In this document: positions 16,791-26,062 of the stretch, in pieces
How positions within the stretch are numbered: the first letter of the stretch is position 1
How the letters are laid out: each line of letters begins with the position of its first letter
Source of the DNA: Paraburkholderia fungorum
GTDB taxonomy: Bacteria; Pseudomonadota; Gammaproteobacteria; Burkholderiales; Burkholderiaceae
Length of the DNA: 47,624 bases
Assembly: GCF_003610895.1 (NCBI RefSeq)
Contig: NZ_MCAS01000043.1
Span: 1 to 47,624 of the forward strand
Direction: 5' to 3'
Translations under genes and position numbers: made by a program
Notes under the pieces: generated by a model
What the model saw: the letters and a program-made list of their open reading frames with translations, nothing else
Database searches by the model: none
Told to the model about the DNA's origin: nothing

Positions 16791-17048
16791 GCGAGTACTA
16801 CAACCCATTGGTACTACTGTCTTCATCATCAGAACTGCAACTACTCAACACCAGAGATGAAGCGCAACGCCTACAGGGGACAAGGGAGTAACCAGCCGAC
16901 TGTTCCGTTGCCACCAGGCAGTGCCGCGCCTCAGAAGTAACTTTACAAAAGTGTCACAGCGAATCGAATAGGACCAGTCCTAAAGCCGGTCTATCGACCT
17001 AAGAATTCTTCAGATCAACTCCCATTAAATTCAGATCGCATCAACAAA

Positions 17049-17083
17049 AAAAGCGCCACGGAATTCGCTTCCGTGGCGCTTTT
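17049..17083. terminator. strong bidirectional terminator after maeB
   Basis: A perfect 15-bp stem AAAAGCGCCACGGAA (17049-17063) / TTCCGTGGCGCTTTT (17069-17083) with a five-base loop. On the minus strand the U tract (TTTTTTTG) is excellent, so it should end maeB, whose stop codon is 54 bp away; it can also stop plus-strand read-through. Confidence 0.92.
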
Positions 17084-17136
17084 GCAAGATGACTGCGAAC
17101 GCCGCGATGCGGCGCCGCTTCGACATCAAATCGTCT

Positions 17137-19419
17137 TTACTGCGCGTTCACCCGCTTGCGCACATTGGCCGAAGCCACCGCGGTCATGTTGATGATGCGG
17201 CGCACGGTCGCGGCCGGCGTCAGGATGTGCACCGGCTTTTCCGCGCCCAGCAGGAACGGACCGACGGTCACGCCTTCACCGCCGACCATCTTCAGCAGGT
17301 TGTACGCAATGTTCGCGGCTTCGACGTTCGGCATGATCAGCAGGTTCGCTTCGCCGCTCAATGTCGTGCCGGGGAAGGCAGCCTTGCGGACCACTTCCGA
17401 CAACGCTGCGTCGCCGTGCATTTCGCCGTCGATCTCGAGCGACGGCGCACGTTCGGCAATCAGCTTGCGCGCCGCCGCCATACGTTGCGACGACGCCGAC
17501 GGCGCGCTGCCGAAGTTCGAATTCGACAGCAACGCGACCTTCGGCGTGATGCCGAATTTTTCGATTTCGCGCGAAGCCAGCATCGTCATGTCGGCGAGCT
17601 GTTCGGCGGTCGGCGTTTCATTCACGTATGTGTCGCAGATGAACAGGTTGCGGCCCGGCAACATCAGCAGATTCATCGCGGCGAAGTTCTGCACGTTGTC
17701 CGCCTTGCCCAGCACCTGCTCGATGAACTTCAGATGCGTGTGGTACTGGCCAATCATCCCGCAGATCATGCCGTCGGCTTCGCCGAGGCGCACCAGGATC
17801 GCGCCGATCAGCGTGTTGAACTTGCGCATCGCGGCCTTCGCGACGTCCGGCGTCACGCCTTCGCGCGCGCCGAGTTCGTGGTAAGCCTGCCAGCATTGCT
17901 GATAGCGCGGATCGTCTTCCGGATCGACGACTACGAAGTCTTCACCGCACTTCAGCTTCGAGCCCATCTTCTTCAGACGCATTTCGATCACCGACGGACG
18001 GCCCACCAGAATCGGCTTGGCAATCTTTTCCAGCAACACGAATTGCGCGGCGCGCAGCACGCGCTCGTCTTCACCTTCGGCGAACACGATACGCGCCGGC
18101 TCCGACTTCGCCGCAGCGAATACCGGACGCATCACCATGCCGGTGCGGTACACGGTCGTGCCGAGTTCTTCGCGATACGCGTCCATGTCCTTGATCGGAC
18201 GGGTTGCGACGCCCGAGTCCATCGCGGCCTGTGCAACAGCCGGCGCGATCTTGATGATCAGGCGCGGGTCGAACGGCTTCGGAATCAGGTATTCCGGACC
18301 GAATTCGAGTGAATGGCCTTCGTAGGCCTTGGCGACTTCATCGCCCTGATCGGTTTCTTCGGCCAGCTCGGCAATCGCGCGCACGCACGCGAGCTTCATT
18401 TCTTCCGTGATCGTGGTCGCGCCGACATCCAGCGCGCCGCGGAAAATGAACGGGAAGCACAACACGTTGTTGACCTGGTTCGGATAGTCCGAACGGCCCG
18501 TTGCGATGATGCAGTCCGGGCGGACCTTCTTCGCTTCTTCCGGACGGATTTCCGGTTCCGGATTCGCCAGCGCGAGAATCAGCGGCTGCGTGCCCATTTC
18601 GGCGACCATTTCCGGCTTCAGCACGCCGGCGCTCGAGCAACCGAGGAACACGTCGGCGCCGCGAATCGCGTCAGCCAGCGTGCGCGCTTCAGTGTTCGCC
18701 GCGTAGCGTTCCTTCGACGGATCCAGATTGCCGCGGCCTTCGTAAATCACGCCCTTCGAGTCCGTGACCAGCACGTTCTTTTTCGACAGGCCGAGGTTCA
18801 CCAGCAGATCCAGACACGCAATGGCAGCCGCGCCTGCGCCCGAACACACCAGCTTCACTTCATCGAGCTTCTTGCCGACCACTTTCAGGCCGTTCAGGAT
18901 CGCCGCCGAGGCGATGATCGCCGTGCCGTGCTGGTCGTCGTGGAAGACCGGAATCTTCATGCGCTCGCGCAGCTTCTTCTCGATGTAGAAGCATTCCGGC
19001 GCCTTGATGTCTTCAAGGTTGATGCCGCCCAAGGTCGGCTCGAGCATGGCGATCGCTTCGACCAGCTTGTCCGGATCGGATTCGGAGAGTTCGATGTCGA
19101 ACACGTCGATACCGGCGAACTTCTTGAACAGGCAGCCCTTGCCTTCCATGACCGGCTTCGCGGCGAGCGGGCCGATGTTGCCGAGACCGAGCACGGCCGT
19201 GCCGTTTGTAATCACACCGACGAGATTGCCGCGCGAGGTGTACTTCTGCGCGTCGAGCGGTTCCTCGTAGATCGCCATACAGGCCGCGGCGACACCCGGC
19301 GAGTACGCAAGCGACAGGTCGAGCTGGTTCGACAGCGGCTTGGTGGGCGTGACCGAAATCTTGCCGGGTTTCGGATTCTGGTGGTAGGCGAGAGCGCTTT
19401 GCTTAAGTTGTTCGTCCAT
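17137..19419 (-). CDS. maeB: NADP-dependent malic enzyme with phosphotransacetylase-like domain
   Basis: MaeB oxidatively decarboxylates malate to pyruvate, giving NADPH, and links the TCA cycle to gluconeogenesis and lipid synthesis. The 760-aa protein has the normal two-part layout: malic enzyme (1 to about 420) with LAYSPGVAAACMAIYE at 38-52, NGTAVLGLGNIGPLA at 72-86 and the metal-site segment FHDDQHGTA at 159-167; then a PTA_PTB-like domain (about 430-750), which in known MaeB enzymes has no transacetylase activity but senses acetyl-CoA. It is monocistronic, with a 303-bp upstream region and a strong terminator. Confidence 0.95.
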   Translation of the reverse strand: MDEQLKQSALAYHQNPKPGKISVTPTKPLSNQLDLSLAYSPGVAAACMAIYEEPLDAQKYTSRGNLVGVITNGTAVLGLGNIGPLAAKPVMEGKGCLFKKFAGIDVFDIELSESDPDKLVEAIAMLEPTLGGINLEDIKAPECFYIEKKLRERMKIPVFHDDQHGTAIIASAAILNGLKVVGKKLDEVKLVCSGAGAAAIACLDLLVNLGLSKKNVLVTDSKGVIYEGRGNLDPSKERYAANTEARTLADAIRGADVFLGCSSAGVLKPEMVAEMGTQPLILALANPEPEIRPEEAKKVRPDCIIATGRSDYPNQVNNVLCFPFIFRGALDVGATTITEEMKLACVRAIAELAEETDQGDEVAKAYEGHSLEFGPEYLIPKPFDPRLIIKIAPAVAQAAMDSGVATRPIKDMDAYREELGTTVYRTGMVMRPVFAAAKSEPARIVFAEGEDERVLRAAQFVLLEKIAKPILVGRPSVIEMRLKKMGSKLKCGEDFVVVDPEDDPRYQQCWQAYHELGAREGVTPDVAKAAMRKFNTLIGAILVRLGEADGMICGMIGQYHTHLKFIEQVLGKADNVQNFAAMNLLMLPGRNLFICDTYVNETPTAEQLADMTMLASREIEKFGITPKVALLSNSNFGSAPSASSQRMAAARKLIAERAPSLEIDGEMHGDAALSEVVRKAAFPGTTLSGEANLLIMPNVEAANIAYNLLKMVGGEGVTVGPFLLGAEKPVHILTPAATVRRIINMTAVASANVRKRVNAQ

Positions 19420-19722
19420 TTTTTAACCTGCGAGACGTAAGTAATTGGGCCCGGCACACTGCCCGTTGACGGCGCTTCGCGTCTATCGAATGGATAATCG
19501 ACGGCGGCGGTTTTCGCATGCGCCGGTTGGGCGCAGCGTCGAACCTCGGCGGAGCGCAAGACGGTGCGGAGTGCTACGCGGGTCGATCAGTGTACACCCC
19601 GAATGAGTCGATGCACTGACTGGTTAACGCGGCTCACCATCGGCGAAACAGGCGCTGGCAATGCTGCAGCGCCGCATGCGGCGGCCATTTATGCTTACGA
19701 CCGCGCATGCGTCACGCGTAGG

Positions 19723-20976
19723 TCATTCGAGTTCGGCGCCGCGTCGTTCGGGAATCAGAAAGAGTGTCGCGAAGATGTCGAGCAGATAGATCGAGGCGAG
19801 TAAAGCGAGCGCGGCACCGAATGAATAGCGCGCGGCCAATGCGCCCACCACCACCGGCCCGAAGCCGCCGACCGCCCGGCCGACGTTGAACAGCACGTTC
19901 TGCGCGGTGGCCCGCGCATCGGTCGGATAAAGCTCGGAGATCAGCGCGCCATAGCCGCCGATCATCCCGTTGACGAACACGCCCATGGCCGCGCCGCCGA
20001 TCAGCAGCGCCATCGGCGTGGTCAGATGTGCGTAGACGAACACCATCACCACCGCGCCCACCTGGTAGAACAGGAACGTCGGCTTGCGGCCGAACCGGTC
20101 GGCGGCCATGCCGAACAGCCAGATGCCAGCCGCCATGCCGAGAACCGTCGCGGCGGTCCACACGCCGGATTTGGTGAGCGAATAACCGAACGTCTTCGAC
20201 AAATAGCTCGGAAGCCAGATCATCAGACCGTAATAGCCGAAGTTCTGTACAGAACAGAGAATCGCGACGCCGATGCTCGCACGTGTGGTGCGTGCGTCGG
20301 CCACCAGCAATTTGAGCGGCAGCTTGCGCATGCCGCGCGCGACGCGTTCAGTGAACAGCGCCGGCTCCTCGACGCTGCGTCGCACGAAGAACGACACCAC
20401 GGCGGGCAGCAATCCAAGCGCGAACATGCCGCGCCAGCCGATCACCGGCAGCAGCAGCGGCGTCAGCAACGCGGCCGCCAGCACCCCGAGCTGCCAGCCC
20501 AGCCCGACATAGGACGACACGCGCGCCCGCTGCGACGCCGGCCACGCTTCGGCCACCAGCGTCATGCCGATGCCGAACTCGCCGCCAAGACCAATGCCTG
20601 CAATGGTCCGATAAGTCAGCAGGTCGGTATAACCCTGCGCCAGCGCGCACAGGCCGGTGAAGACGGCGAAGATCAGAATCGTCCACGTCAGCATTCGCAC
20701 GCGGCCAAAATAGTCGCTTAAAACGCCGAAGATCAGGCCGCCGGCAACAGCGCCAATCAGCGTCCAGGTCACGAGCGAGCCTGCCTGAGAGGAACTCAGG
20801 TGCAGATCCGCGGCAATCACCGGCAACATGAAGCCGAGGATCAGCAGATCGAAGCCATCCATCGCGTAGCCAAGCACCGATGCGATCAGCGCGCGTCCCG
20901 CATAGCCGCTCCTGGCGGTTTCTCGGGTCTGGGTGGCGGAAGAAGCGGCAGTCATTGAAAGCATTCCGTAGGACAT
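19723..20976 (-). CDS. MFS transporter
   Basis: A 417-aa major facilitator with 12 predicted membrane segments. The first segment ends in GYAMDGFDLLILGFMLP, typical of the aromatic acid:H+ symporter and sugar-transporter branches; the loop 2-3 signature appears as SDYFGRVRMLT and its repeat as ADRFGRKPT. A substrate such as an aromatic acid or nicotinate is possible given the aromatic genes nearby, but it is not readable from the sequence. Three in-frame ATGs (20976, 20964, 20958) compete for the start; none has a decisive ribosome binding site. It is transcribed toward maeB and away from pyrE. Confidence 0.85.
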   Translation of the reverse strand: MSYGMLSMTAASSATQTRETARSGYAGRALIASVLGYAMDGFDLLILGFMLPVIAADLHLSSSQAGSLVTWTLIGAVAGGLIFGVLSDYFGRVRMLTWTILIFAVFTGLCALAQGYTDLLTYRTIAGIGLGGEFGIGMTLVAEAWPASQRARVSSYVGLGWQLGVLAAALLTPLLLPVIGWRGMFALGLLPAVVSFFVRRSVEEPALFTERVARGMRKLPLKLLVADARTTRASIGVAILCSVQNFGYYGLMIWLPSYLSKTFGYSLTKSGVWTAATVLGMAAGIWLFGMAADRFGRKPTFLFYQVGAVVMVFVYAHLTTPMALLIGGAAMGVFVNGMIGGYGALISELYPTDARATAQNVLFNVGRAVGGFGPVVVGALAARYSFGAALALLASIYLLDIFATLFLIPERRGAELE

Positions 20977-21341
20977 GGCGGCGACCTGCAGACGCGGTCG
21001 CCATGAAATTCGCGTGAGTGTAAAGGCGCCCTAAGCTGCTCACAAGCCAGCCATAAAACCGGTCCCAAAACTGGTTTGGAAGCGGCGATGAAGCAGCGCC
21101 CAACGCGCCTTGCAAGCGCCGTCCGGCGTGGCCGTTATGACCGCCATTCGTGGCCGGCCCATGCGACGGCCTCCTCGGGAGGGCCTATTTCGGGTAAAAT
21201 GTCGGGCTACGCGCGCAGCAAAACCGGCCTGCACTCCACTGACCGTCCGCGTATTCCGCCCATCATGGCGCGGCATACGCCACTTGCTGCGCCATCGGGC
21301 CCCGCGCCCGCTTCTCCTCGCTCACACCCAAGGATCCGCCC
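20977..21341. other. divergent MFS/pyrE intergenic region
   Basis: No gene is visible in this 365-bp interval. It holds an imperfect dyad at 21055-21078 (AAACCGGT ... ACTGGTTT, one mismatch) close to the MFS start, and for pyrE a short hairpin CCTCC/GGAGG near 21175 followed by TAAAAT (21196-21201), which may be the -10 element. Both assignments are tentative. Confidence 0.35.
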
Positions 21342-22028
21342 ATGACAGGCTTCGATCGCCAGACGATCTCCGACACCACCGCCAAGATGCTGCTGGAAGT
21401 GCAAGCAGTGCACTTCAATGCGGAGAAACCGTACATTTTCACGTCCGGCTGGGCGAGCCCGGTTTATATCGACTGCCGCAAGCTGATCTCGTATCCGCGC
21501 GTGCGCCGCGGCCTGATGGAAATGGCCGAAGCCACGATCCTGCGCGACGTCGGCTATGAGCAGATCGACGCGGTGGCCGGTGGTGAAACCGCCGGTATCC
21601 CGTTCGCGGCGTGGCTCTCCGACCGCCTGATGGTGCCGATGCAATACGTGCGCAAGAAGCCGAAGGGTTTCGGCCGTAACGCGCAGATCGAAGGTCTGCT
21701 GACCGAAGGGCAACGCGTATTGCTGGTCGAGGATCTGACCACGGACAGCCGCAGCAAGATCAACTTCATCAATGCGCTGCGCACCGCCGGCGCAACGGTG
21801 AACCACTGCTTCGTGCTGTTCCACTACAACATCTTCAAGGAAAGCGTGTCGGTGCTGAAAGACATCGACGTCGATCTGCACGCGCTTGCCACGTGGTGGG
21901 ACGTGTTGCGCGTCGCCAAGGCAAACAACTACTTCGACACCAAAACGCTCGACGAAGTGGAAAAATTCCTGCACGCACCGGCCGAATGGTCGGCGGCACA
22001 CGGCGGCGCCAACGCAACGCCGCAATAA
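21342..22028 (+). CDS. pyrE: orotate phosphoribosyltransferase
   Basis: PyrE joins orotate to PRPP to form OMP in pyrimidine synthesis. The 228-aa protein has the PRPP-binding motif VLLVEDLTTDS at about 126-136 and the substrate region YIFTSGWASPVYIDCR near residues 27-42. The length is within the range for proteobacterial PyrE. The next gene is transcribed on the other strand and a bidirectional terminator separates them. Confidence 0.96.
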   Translation: MTGFDRQTISDTTAKMLLEVQAVHFNAEKPYIFTSGWASPVYIDCRKLISYPRVRRGLMEMAEATILRDVGYEQIDAVAGGETAGIPFAAWLSDRLMVPMQYVRKKPKGFGRNAQIEGLLTEGQRVLLVEDLTTDSRSKINFINALRTAGATVNHCFVLFHYNIFKESVSVLKDIDVDLHALATWWDVLRVAKANNYFDTKTLDEVEKFLHAPAEWSAAHGGANATPQ

Positions 22029-22055
22029 GCGCAGCCGCTCAATGCGGATGGAATA

Positions 22056-22092
22056 AAAAAGCCGCCTGTCGATGTGAGACAGGCGGCTTTTT
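22056..22092. terminator. bidirectional terminator between pyrE and response regulator
   Basis: A perfect stem AAAAAGCCGCCTGTC (22056-22070) / GACAGGCGGCTTTTT (22078-22092) with a 7-nt loop. The A and T runs at either end let it work for both converging genes. Confidence 0.92.
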
Positions 22093-22128
22093 CTATTGCG
22101 CTCCAGCCGGACGAAAGTACCGCCGCGG

Positions 22129-22816
22129 CTACGGTGCGTTGCCGGTATCTTCAGCCGAATGCGACGACAGATTCAGCAAACCGTTGCTCTGCGCGTACTG
22201 GAACAACTCGGAATCGCGATCGATTCCCAGCTTGCGCATGGCCGTATTCTTCTGCGTGCTGATCGTCTTGATACTGCGATTGAGTTGCTCCGCGATCTCC
22301 TTGATCGTCATGCCGGACACGAACAGGCGCACAACCTCGAGCTCGCGGCGGGACAGCATTACGTCGTCGCTCTTGCCGCCGGCATTCATGCGCAGCGTAT
22401 CGAGCGACGCCTTGACGGACGGGCTCATGTATTCCAGGTTGCGACTGACGTGCTGCACCGCAAGCCCGATGTGGCTGAGGTCGTCCGATTTGTTGACGAC
22501 CGAGGTCACGCCGAGTTCGCTCAGCCGCTTGAGTAGCGCGGCGTTCTCCAGCATCGTCAGCACGACAATCGGAAGGTCGGGGAAATTGCGGCGCAGATAG
22601 CCGATCAACGGCAAGCCGTCGCCATACTGGCCGCCGGGCATGGCCAGATCCGTGACGAGCACATCGCACGGAACGGTCTGCAATACCTTGACCAGTTCGG
22701 TTGACTGTCGCGCGCGCGACGACCTGCAGACCGGGAAACTTGAGCAAAGCCTGTTCGGCGCCGAACAGAATCACTGGATGGTCGTCAGCGACCACGACCC
22801 TGACTGGATCTTGCAT
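22129..22816 (-). pseudogene. NarL/FixJ-type response regulator interrupted by a (CG)5 frameshift
   Basis: A LuxR-type response regulator whose frame breaks at 22709-22718. The start at 22816 has a good ribosome binding site (GGGAGGG) and encodes the receiver N-terminus, DPVRVVVADDHPVILFGAE up to VVARA. After the (CG)5 run the frame continues out of register; the other frame resumes at once as RQSTELVKVLQTVPCDVLVT, with the phospho-acceptor Asp in TDLAMPGG, and runs to an intact LuxR HTH (LSRRELEVVRLFVSGMTIKE). With six CG units instead of five, the gene would be one open frame of 229 aa. So it is a frameshifted pseudogene, a phase-variable gene or a sequencing error. A partner kinase is not in the window. 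Confidence 0.85.
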
Positions 22817-23081
22817 TGCCCTCCCCTCGACAGATAAACCACTCTCCAAAACTTCTGACATGCCTTTCTATTCTTGGTACTTGAACTGATCGGGTGCGCG
22901 GTCTGTATTCGCGCGGACAATTCCTCCGACTATAGCCGATTTCAAGTCCATCAAGCCCGCTGGCGGCAACAATGATTCACCGCAAAGCGAATGTTAGACT
23001 TGAATCGACCTTGGGGCACAAAATAGGGACAATAATCCTCGCGAGGACAACCGCCTCGCGCCCTGACAGGAGAACCGGCAC

Positions 23082-23684
23082 ATGCGCTCGCGTTGCCTGG
23101 TTGTTTCGCTTGCTTCGCCGTTCCGCCGTATACCGTCCTTCACCTGCGCAATGCTGGGCCTTGCGCTATTCGCGGCGCATAGCACGCACGCGTTCGCCGA
23201 AGACGCGTTCACGCTGTCCAGCGCCAGTTTCCACGCGGGCGGCACTGTCGATGCAGCTCAGGTTTTTAATCAGGACGACTGTAAAGGCGGCAATCGCTCA
23301 CCACAGTTGACCTGGCGCAATGCACCGGCAGGCACACGCAGTTTCGCGGTCACGATCTTCGATCCGGACGCCCCTGGCCGCGGTTGGTGGCACTGGGCTG
23401 TTGCGGCCATTCCGGCCACCGTCGGCAGCTTGCCGGAAAACGCCAGCGCGTCGGGCTTCCTGAAGAAACTCGGCGCGGTTGAAGCGCGCAACGACTTCGA
23501 TATCGACGGCTACGGTGGCCCGTGCCCGCCGCCCGGCAAACCGCATCGCTACATCATCACCGTTTATGCGCTGAGCTCCGCGGACCTGCGCCTCGCACAG
23601 GGACGCCCGGCGCTCATGTTCGATCACGAGATCGGTACCGCCACGCTCGACAGTGCGCGGATTGTAGTCAACTACGGACGGTAG
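23082..23684 (+). CDS. exported PEBP-family (YbhB/YbcL) protein
   Basis: A 200-aa member of the phosphatidylethanolamine-binding/Raf-kinase-inhibitor-like family. The first 39 residues look like a signal peptide with a long basic n-region and an AFA cleavage site before EDAFTL. The PEBP ligand-pocket motifs are visible as TIFDPDAPG (about 89-97) and HWAVAAIP (about 103-110), with the CxxxGKPHRY-like segment PCPPPGKPHRYI at 147-158. Bacterial relatives have no settled function. AGGAGAA lies ahead of the ATG. The next gene, a flavodoxin, is 70 bp downstream on the same strand. Confidence 0.9.
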   Translation: MRSRCLVVSLASPFRRIPSFTCAMLGLALFAAHSTHAFAEDAFTLSSASFHAGGTVDAAQVFNQDDCKGGNRSPQLTWRNAPAGTRSFAVTIFDPDAPGRGWWHWAVAAIPATVGSLPENASASGFLKKLGAVEARNDFDIDGYGGPCPPPGKPHRYIITVYALSSADLRLAQGRPALMFDHEIGTATLDSARIVVNYGR

Positions 23685-23754
23685 CGGCACCCGCGAAATA
23701 TGCGCGCATCGTTGCCGTGCCTACCTCTGCTTTTTCATCTTGCCGGAGAGTGTC

Positions 23755-24336
23755 ATGTCGAAGATCGTCATCGTTTATCACAGCGGCTACGGCCACACGA
23801 AGAAAGTCGCCGAGGCCGTGCTGGCCGGCACGCTCGAAGCCGGCGCGGACGCGAAACTCCTGCCGGTCGGCGAGATCGACGACGCTGGCTGGGCAGAACT
23901 GGCGGCCGCGGACGCCATCGTCTTCGGCGCGCCGACCTATATGGGCGGACCGTCCGCTGACTTCAAGAAATTCGCCGACGCCAGTTCGAAACCGTGGTTC
24001 GGCCAAACGTGGAAAGACAAGATCGCGGCCGGCTTCACCAACTCGGCGACCATGAACGGCGACAAGTTCTCGACGATCCAGTACTTCGTCACGCTGGCGA
24101 TGCAACACAGCATGATCTGGGTCGGCACCGGCATGATGCCGTCGAACACCAAGGCGGCCACCCGTAACGACCTAAACTACGTAGGCGGCTTTACCGGCCT
24201 GCTGGCGCAATCCCCGGCGGATGCGTCACCCGAAGAAGCGCCACCCGCGGGCGATCTGGAGACGGCGCGAATGTTCGGCGCACGGGTTGCCGAGGCGACG
24301 GCGCGGTGGAATGCAGGGGCGCGCGCGGGGATTTGA
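23755..24336 (+). CDS. flavodoxin-family NAD(P)H:quinone reductase-like protein (WrbA-like)
   Basis: A 193-aa flavodoxin-fold protein. The N-terminal IVIVYHSGYGHTKKVAE carries the FMN phosphate loop, and FGAPTYMGGPSADFKKF at about 62-78 is the second FMN loop, as in WrbA-type quinone reductases. It should bind FMN and reduce quinones or related acceptors in the cytoplasm. GGAGAG precedes the ATG at 23755, which is preferred to an upstream ATG at 23740. The C-terminus is Ala-rich and somewhat longer than minimal flavodoxins. Confidence 0.88.
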   Translation: MSKIVIVYHSGYGHTKKVAEAVLAGTLEAGADAKLLPVGEIDDAGWAELAAADAIVFGAPTYMGGPSADFKKFADASSKPWFGQTWKDKIAAGFTNSATMNGDKFSTIQYFVTLAMQHSMIWVGTGMMPSNTKAATRNDLNYVGGFTGLLAQSPADASPEEAPPAGDLETARMFGARVAEATARWNAGARAGI

Positions 24337-24626
24337 TAACGCAGCATCCCAAAGCTCGCGTCGGGCAGCAGCACCCGTGCCGCACGCTCGACGCGGGTGC
24401 GTCTCGCGCCAGCACACGCACGGCGCAGCGCTCGGCACGCGTCGCCAATCTGCCTGGAACCTGCCTGCATCGGCTTGCATCTGTCGCGTAACCCGTCACG
24501 CCGATGTCACTTTCGGCGCGCATCGTCGTTTTTTCACCCCGTTTTGCACACCCATCGCTATCAGGTCTTAAAATAGCGTTCCGGCGCGGCGTCGCGCCCC
24601 GTTTCCAGCAAGCCAGTGAGATCGAG

Positions 24627-25574
24627 ATGAGCACGAAAGTTTTTGTCGACGGACAGGAAGGCACGACCGGCCTGAAGATTTTCGAATACCTGTCGCAACG
24701 CGCCGACGTTGAGATCCTGCGTATCGAAGAAGCGAAGCGCAAGGATCTCGAAGAGCGCCGTCGTCTCATCAATGCATCGGACGTCACGTTCCTGTGTCTG
24801 CCGGACGTCGCCTCGCGCGAGTCGGCCTCGCTGGTCGACAACGATCACACCGTGCTGATCGACGCGAGCACGGCGTTCCGCACCTCGGCCGACTGGGCCT
24901 ACGGCCTGCCCGAGCTGGCCCGCTCGCAACGCGAGCGTCTGCGCACGGCGAAACGCATTGCCGTGCCGGGCTGCCACGCATCGGCCTTCGTGCTGGCCAT
25001 GCGCCCGCTGGTCGAAGCCGGCGTCGTGGCGCCGGAGTTCGCCGCGCACGCCTACTCGATCACGGGCTACAGCGGCGGCGGCAAGAAAATGATTGCCGAC
25101 TACGAAGCCGGCGGCAACGACAAGCTCAAGAGCCCGCGTCCCTATGCGCTTGGTCTCACCCACAAGCATCTGCCGGAAATGGCAGCGCATACGGGCCTGA
25201 AGTCGGCGCCGGTGTTCACGCCGATCGTCGGCGACTTCTACAAGGGTCTCGCGGTCACCACCTTCTTCTCGCCGGACCAGTTGGCCAAGAAGGCCACGCC
25301 GCAAGACGTGCAGGCGTTGTTCGCCGAGTACTACGCGGGTGAGGCTTTCGTGCACGTCGCGCCGTTCGATGCGGAAGCGAACCTCGACAGCGGCTTCTTC
25401 GACGTACAAGCGAACAACGACACCAACCGCGTCGACCTGTTCGTGTTCGGCAACGAAGAGCGCTTCGTGACCGTCGCGCGCCTCGATAACCTGGGCAAGG
25501 GCGCGTCGGGCGCGGCAATCCAATGCATGAACCTCGCCATCGGCACCGCCGAGGAAACCGGCTTGAAACGCTGA
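24627..25574 (+). CDS. argC: N-acetyl-gamma-glutamyl-phosphate reductase (type 2)
   Basis: ArgC catalyses the third step of arginine synthesis, NADPH-dependent reduction of N-acetylglutamyl phosphate to the semialdehyde. The 315-aa protein has the short type 2 form: nucleotide loop GQEGTTG (9-15), catalytic Cys116 in VPGCHASAF and the catalytic-histidine region THKHLPEM. The frame is open from 24504, but the conserved N-terminus STKVFVDG and a GAGATCGAG ribosome site place the start at 24627. It stands alone with a strong terminator; other arginine genes are elsewhere. Confidence 0.95.
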   Translation: MSTKVFVDGQEGTTGLKIFEYLSQRADVEILRIEEAKRKDLEERRRLINASDVTFLCLPDVASRESASLVDNDHTVLIDASTAFRTSADWAYGLPELARSQRERLRTAKRIAVPGCHASAFVLAMRPLVEAGVVAPEFAAHAYSITGYSGGGKKMIADYEAGGNDKLKSPRPYALGLTHKHLPEMAAHTGLKSAPVFTPIVGDFYKGLAVTTFFSPDQLAKKATPQDVQALFAEYYAGEAFVHVAPFDAEANLDSGFFDVQANNDTNRVDLFVFGNEERFVTVARLDNLGKGASGAAIQCMNLAIGTAEETGLKR

Positions 25575-25613
25575 GCAAGTTCGAGATACAGACGTCATCC
25601 ACTGACAATCCAC

Positions 25614-25650
25614 AGAAAAGCCGGTCTGCAAAGACCGGCTTTTCTGTTTT
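25614..25650 (+). terminator. intrinsic terminator after argC
   Basis: A 14-bp perfect stem AGAAAAGCCGGTCT (25614-25627) / AGACCGGCTTTTCT (25632-25645) with loop GCAA, then GTTTT. It lies 39 bp after the argC stop. Confidence 0.92.
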
Positions 25651-25808
25651 AAAAACGTGCCCGCCGAATCCCTCTTTTACCGTTAATCAGTAGTAGCCCC
25701 CATTACTTAAAAATAGAAAATCGGACTGCTCATCAAATGACGGTAATTCATTCTCAGAATTGACCTGCACAGCATAGTTTTCCGCATAGGGAAACTCCGG
25801 ATTTTTTC

Positions 25809-25824
25809 TCGAACGGTCGTTCGA
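25809..25824. promoter_or_regulatory. TetR-type palindrome upstream of the lipoprotein-OmpW cluster
   Basis: TCGAACG-GT-CGTTCGA is a perfect dyad with 7-bp arms. It lies in a gene-free 412-bp region (25651-26062) that also has AT-rich stretches and a -35-like TTGACA at 26001-26006 without a convincing -10. It shares the GAACG-N2-CGTTC core with 9286-9297. It probably binds the regulator of the downstream lipoprotein-lipoprotein-OmpW operon; no candidate regulator is adjacent. Confidence 0.5.
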
Positions 25825-26062
25825 AGATCATAGAGCCATTTTGCTGTAACGCTTATCTGGCAAGGGCGTGCGGCGAAGCAACGGTACCGCTGTCAAAGCC
25901 GAAATTCCTTTTTTGTTTAAAAGGGCTCCCGCGGCCCATGCAGTGTGCGTCCGGCAAAAAATGTCCTGTTTGAATCGATCTTTTTAGACGGCTCATTCAA
26001 TTGACAGGCATTAAACGCGCAGCGAAATTAGTTCGCACTATTACATGAAGGGAGACAGCTGC

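Noticed and set aside
16422..16940. 172-aa open frame across the G-depleted tract
   Set aside because: The product is a low-complexity Asn/Thr/Gln/Pro string with no ribosome site; it begins inside the terminator. More than one frame is open simply because the sequence lacks G and so lacks TAG and TGA.
17089..19440. Two long plus-strand frames opposite maeB (407 and 375 aa)
   Set aside because: They are antisense shadows of a clear MaeB gene, with Arg/His/Ala-rich composition typical of reverse frames in GC-rich DNA.
22129..22683. A shorter response regulator starting at 22683 (184 aa)
   Set aside because: It would lack the acidic pocket of the receiver domain, and the missing part is present just upstream in another frame with a good ribosome site; a frameshift is the simpler reading.
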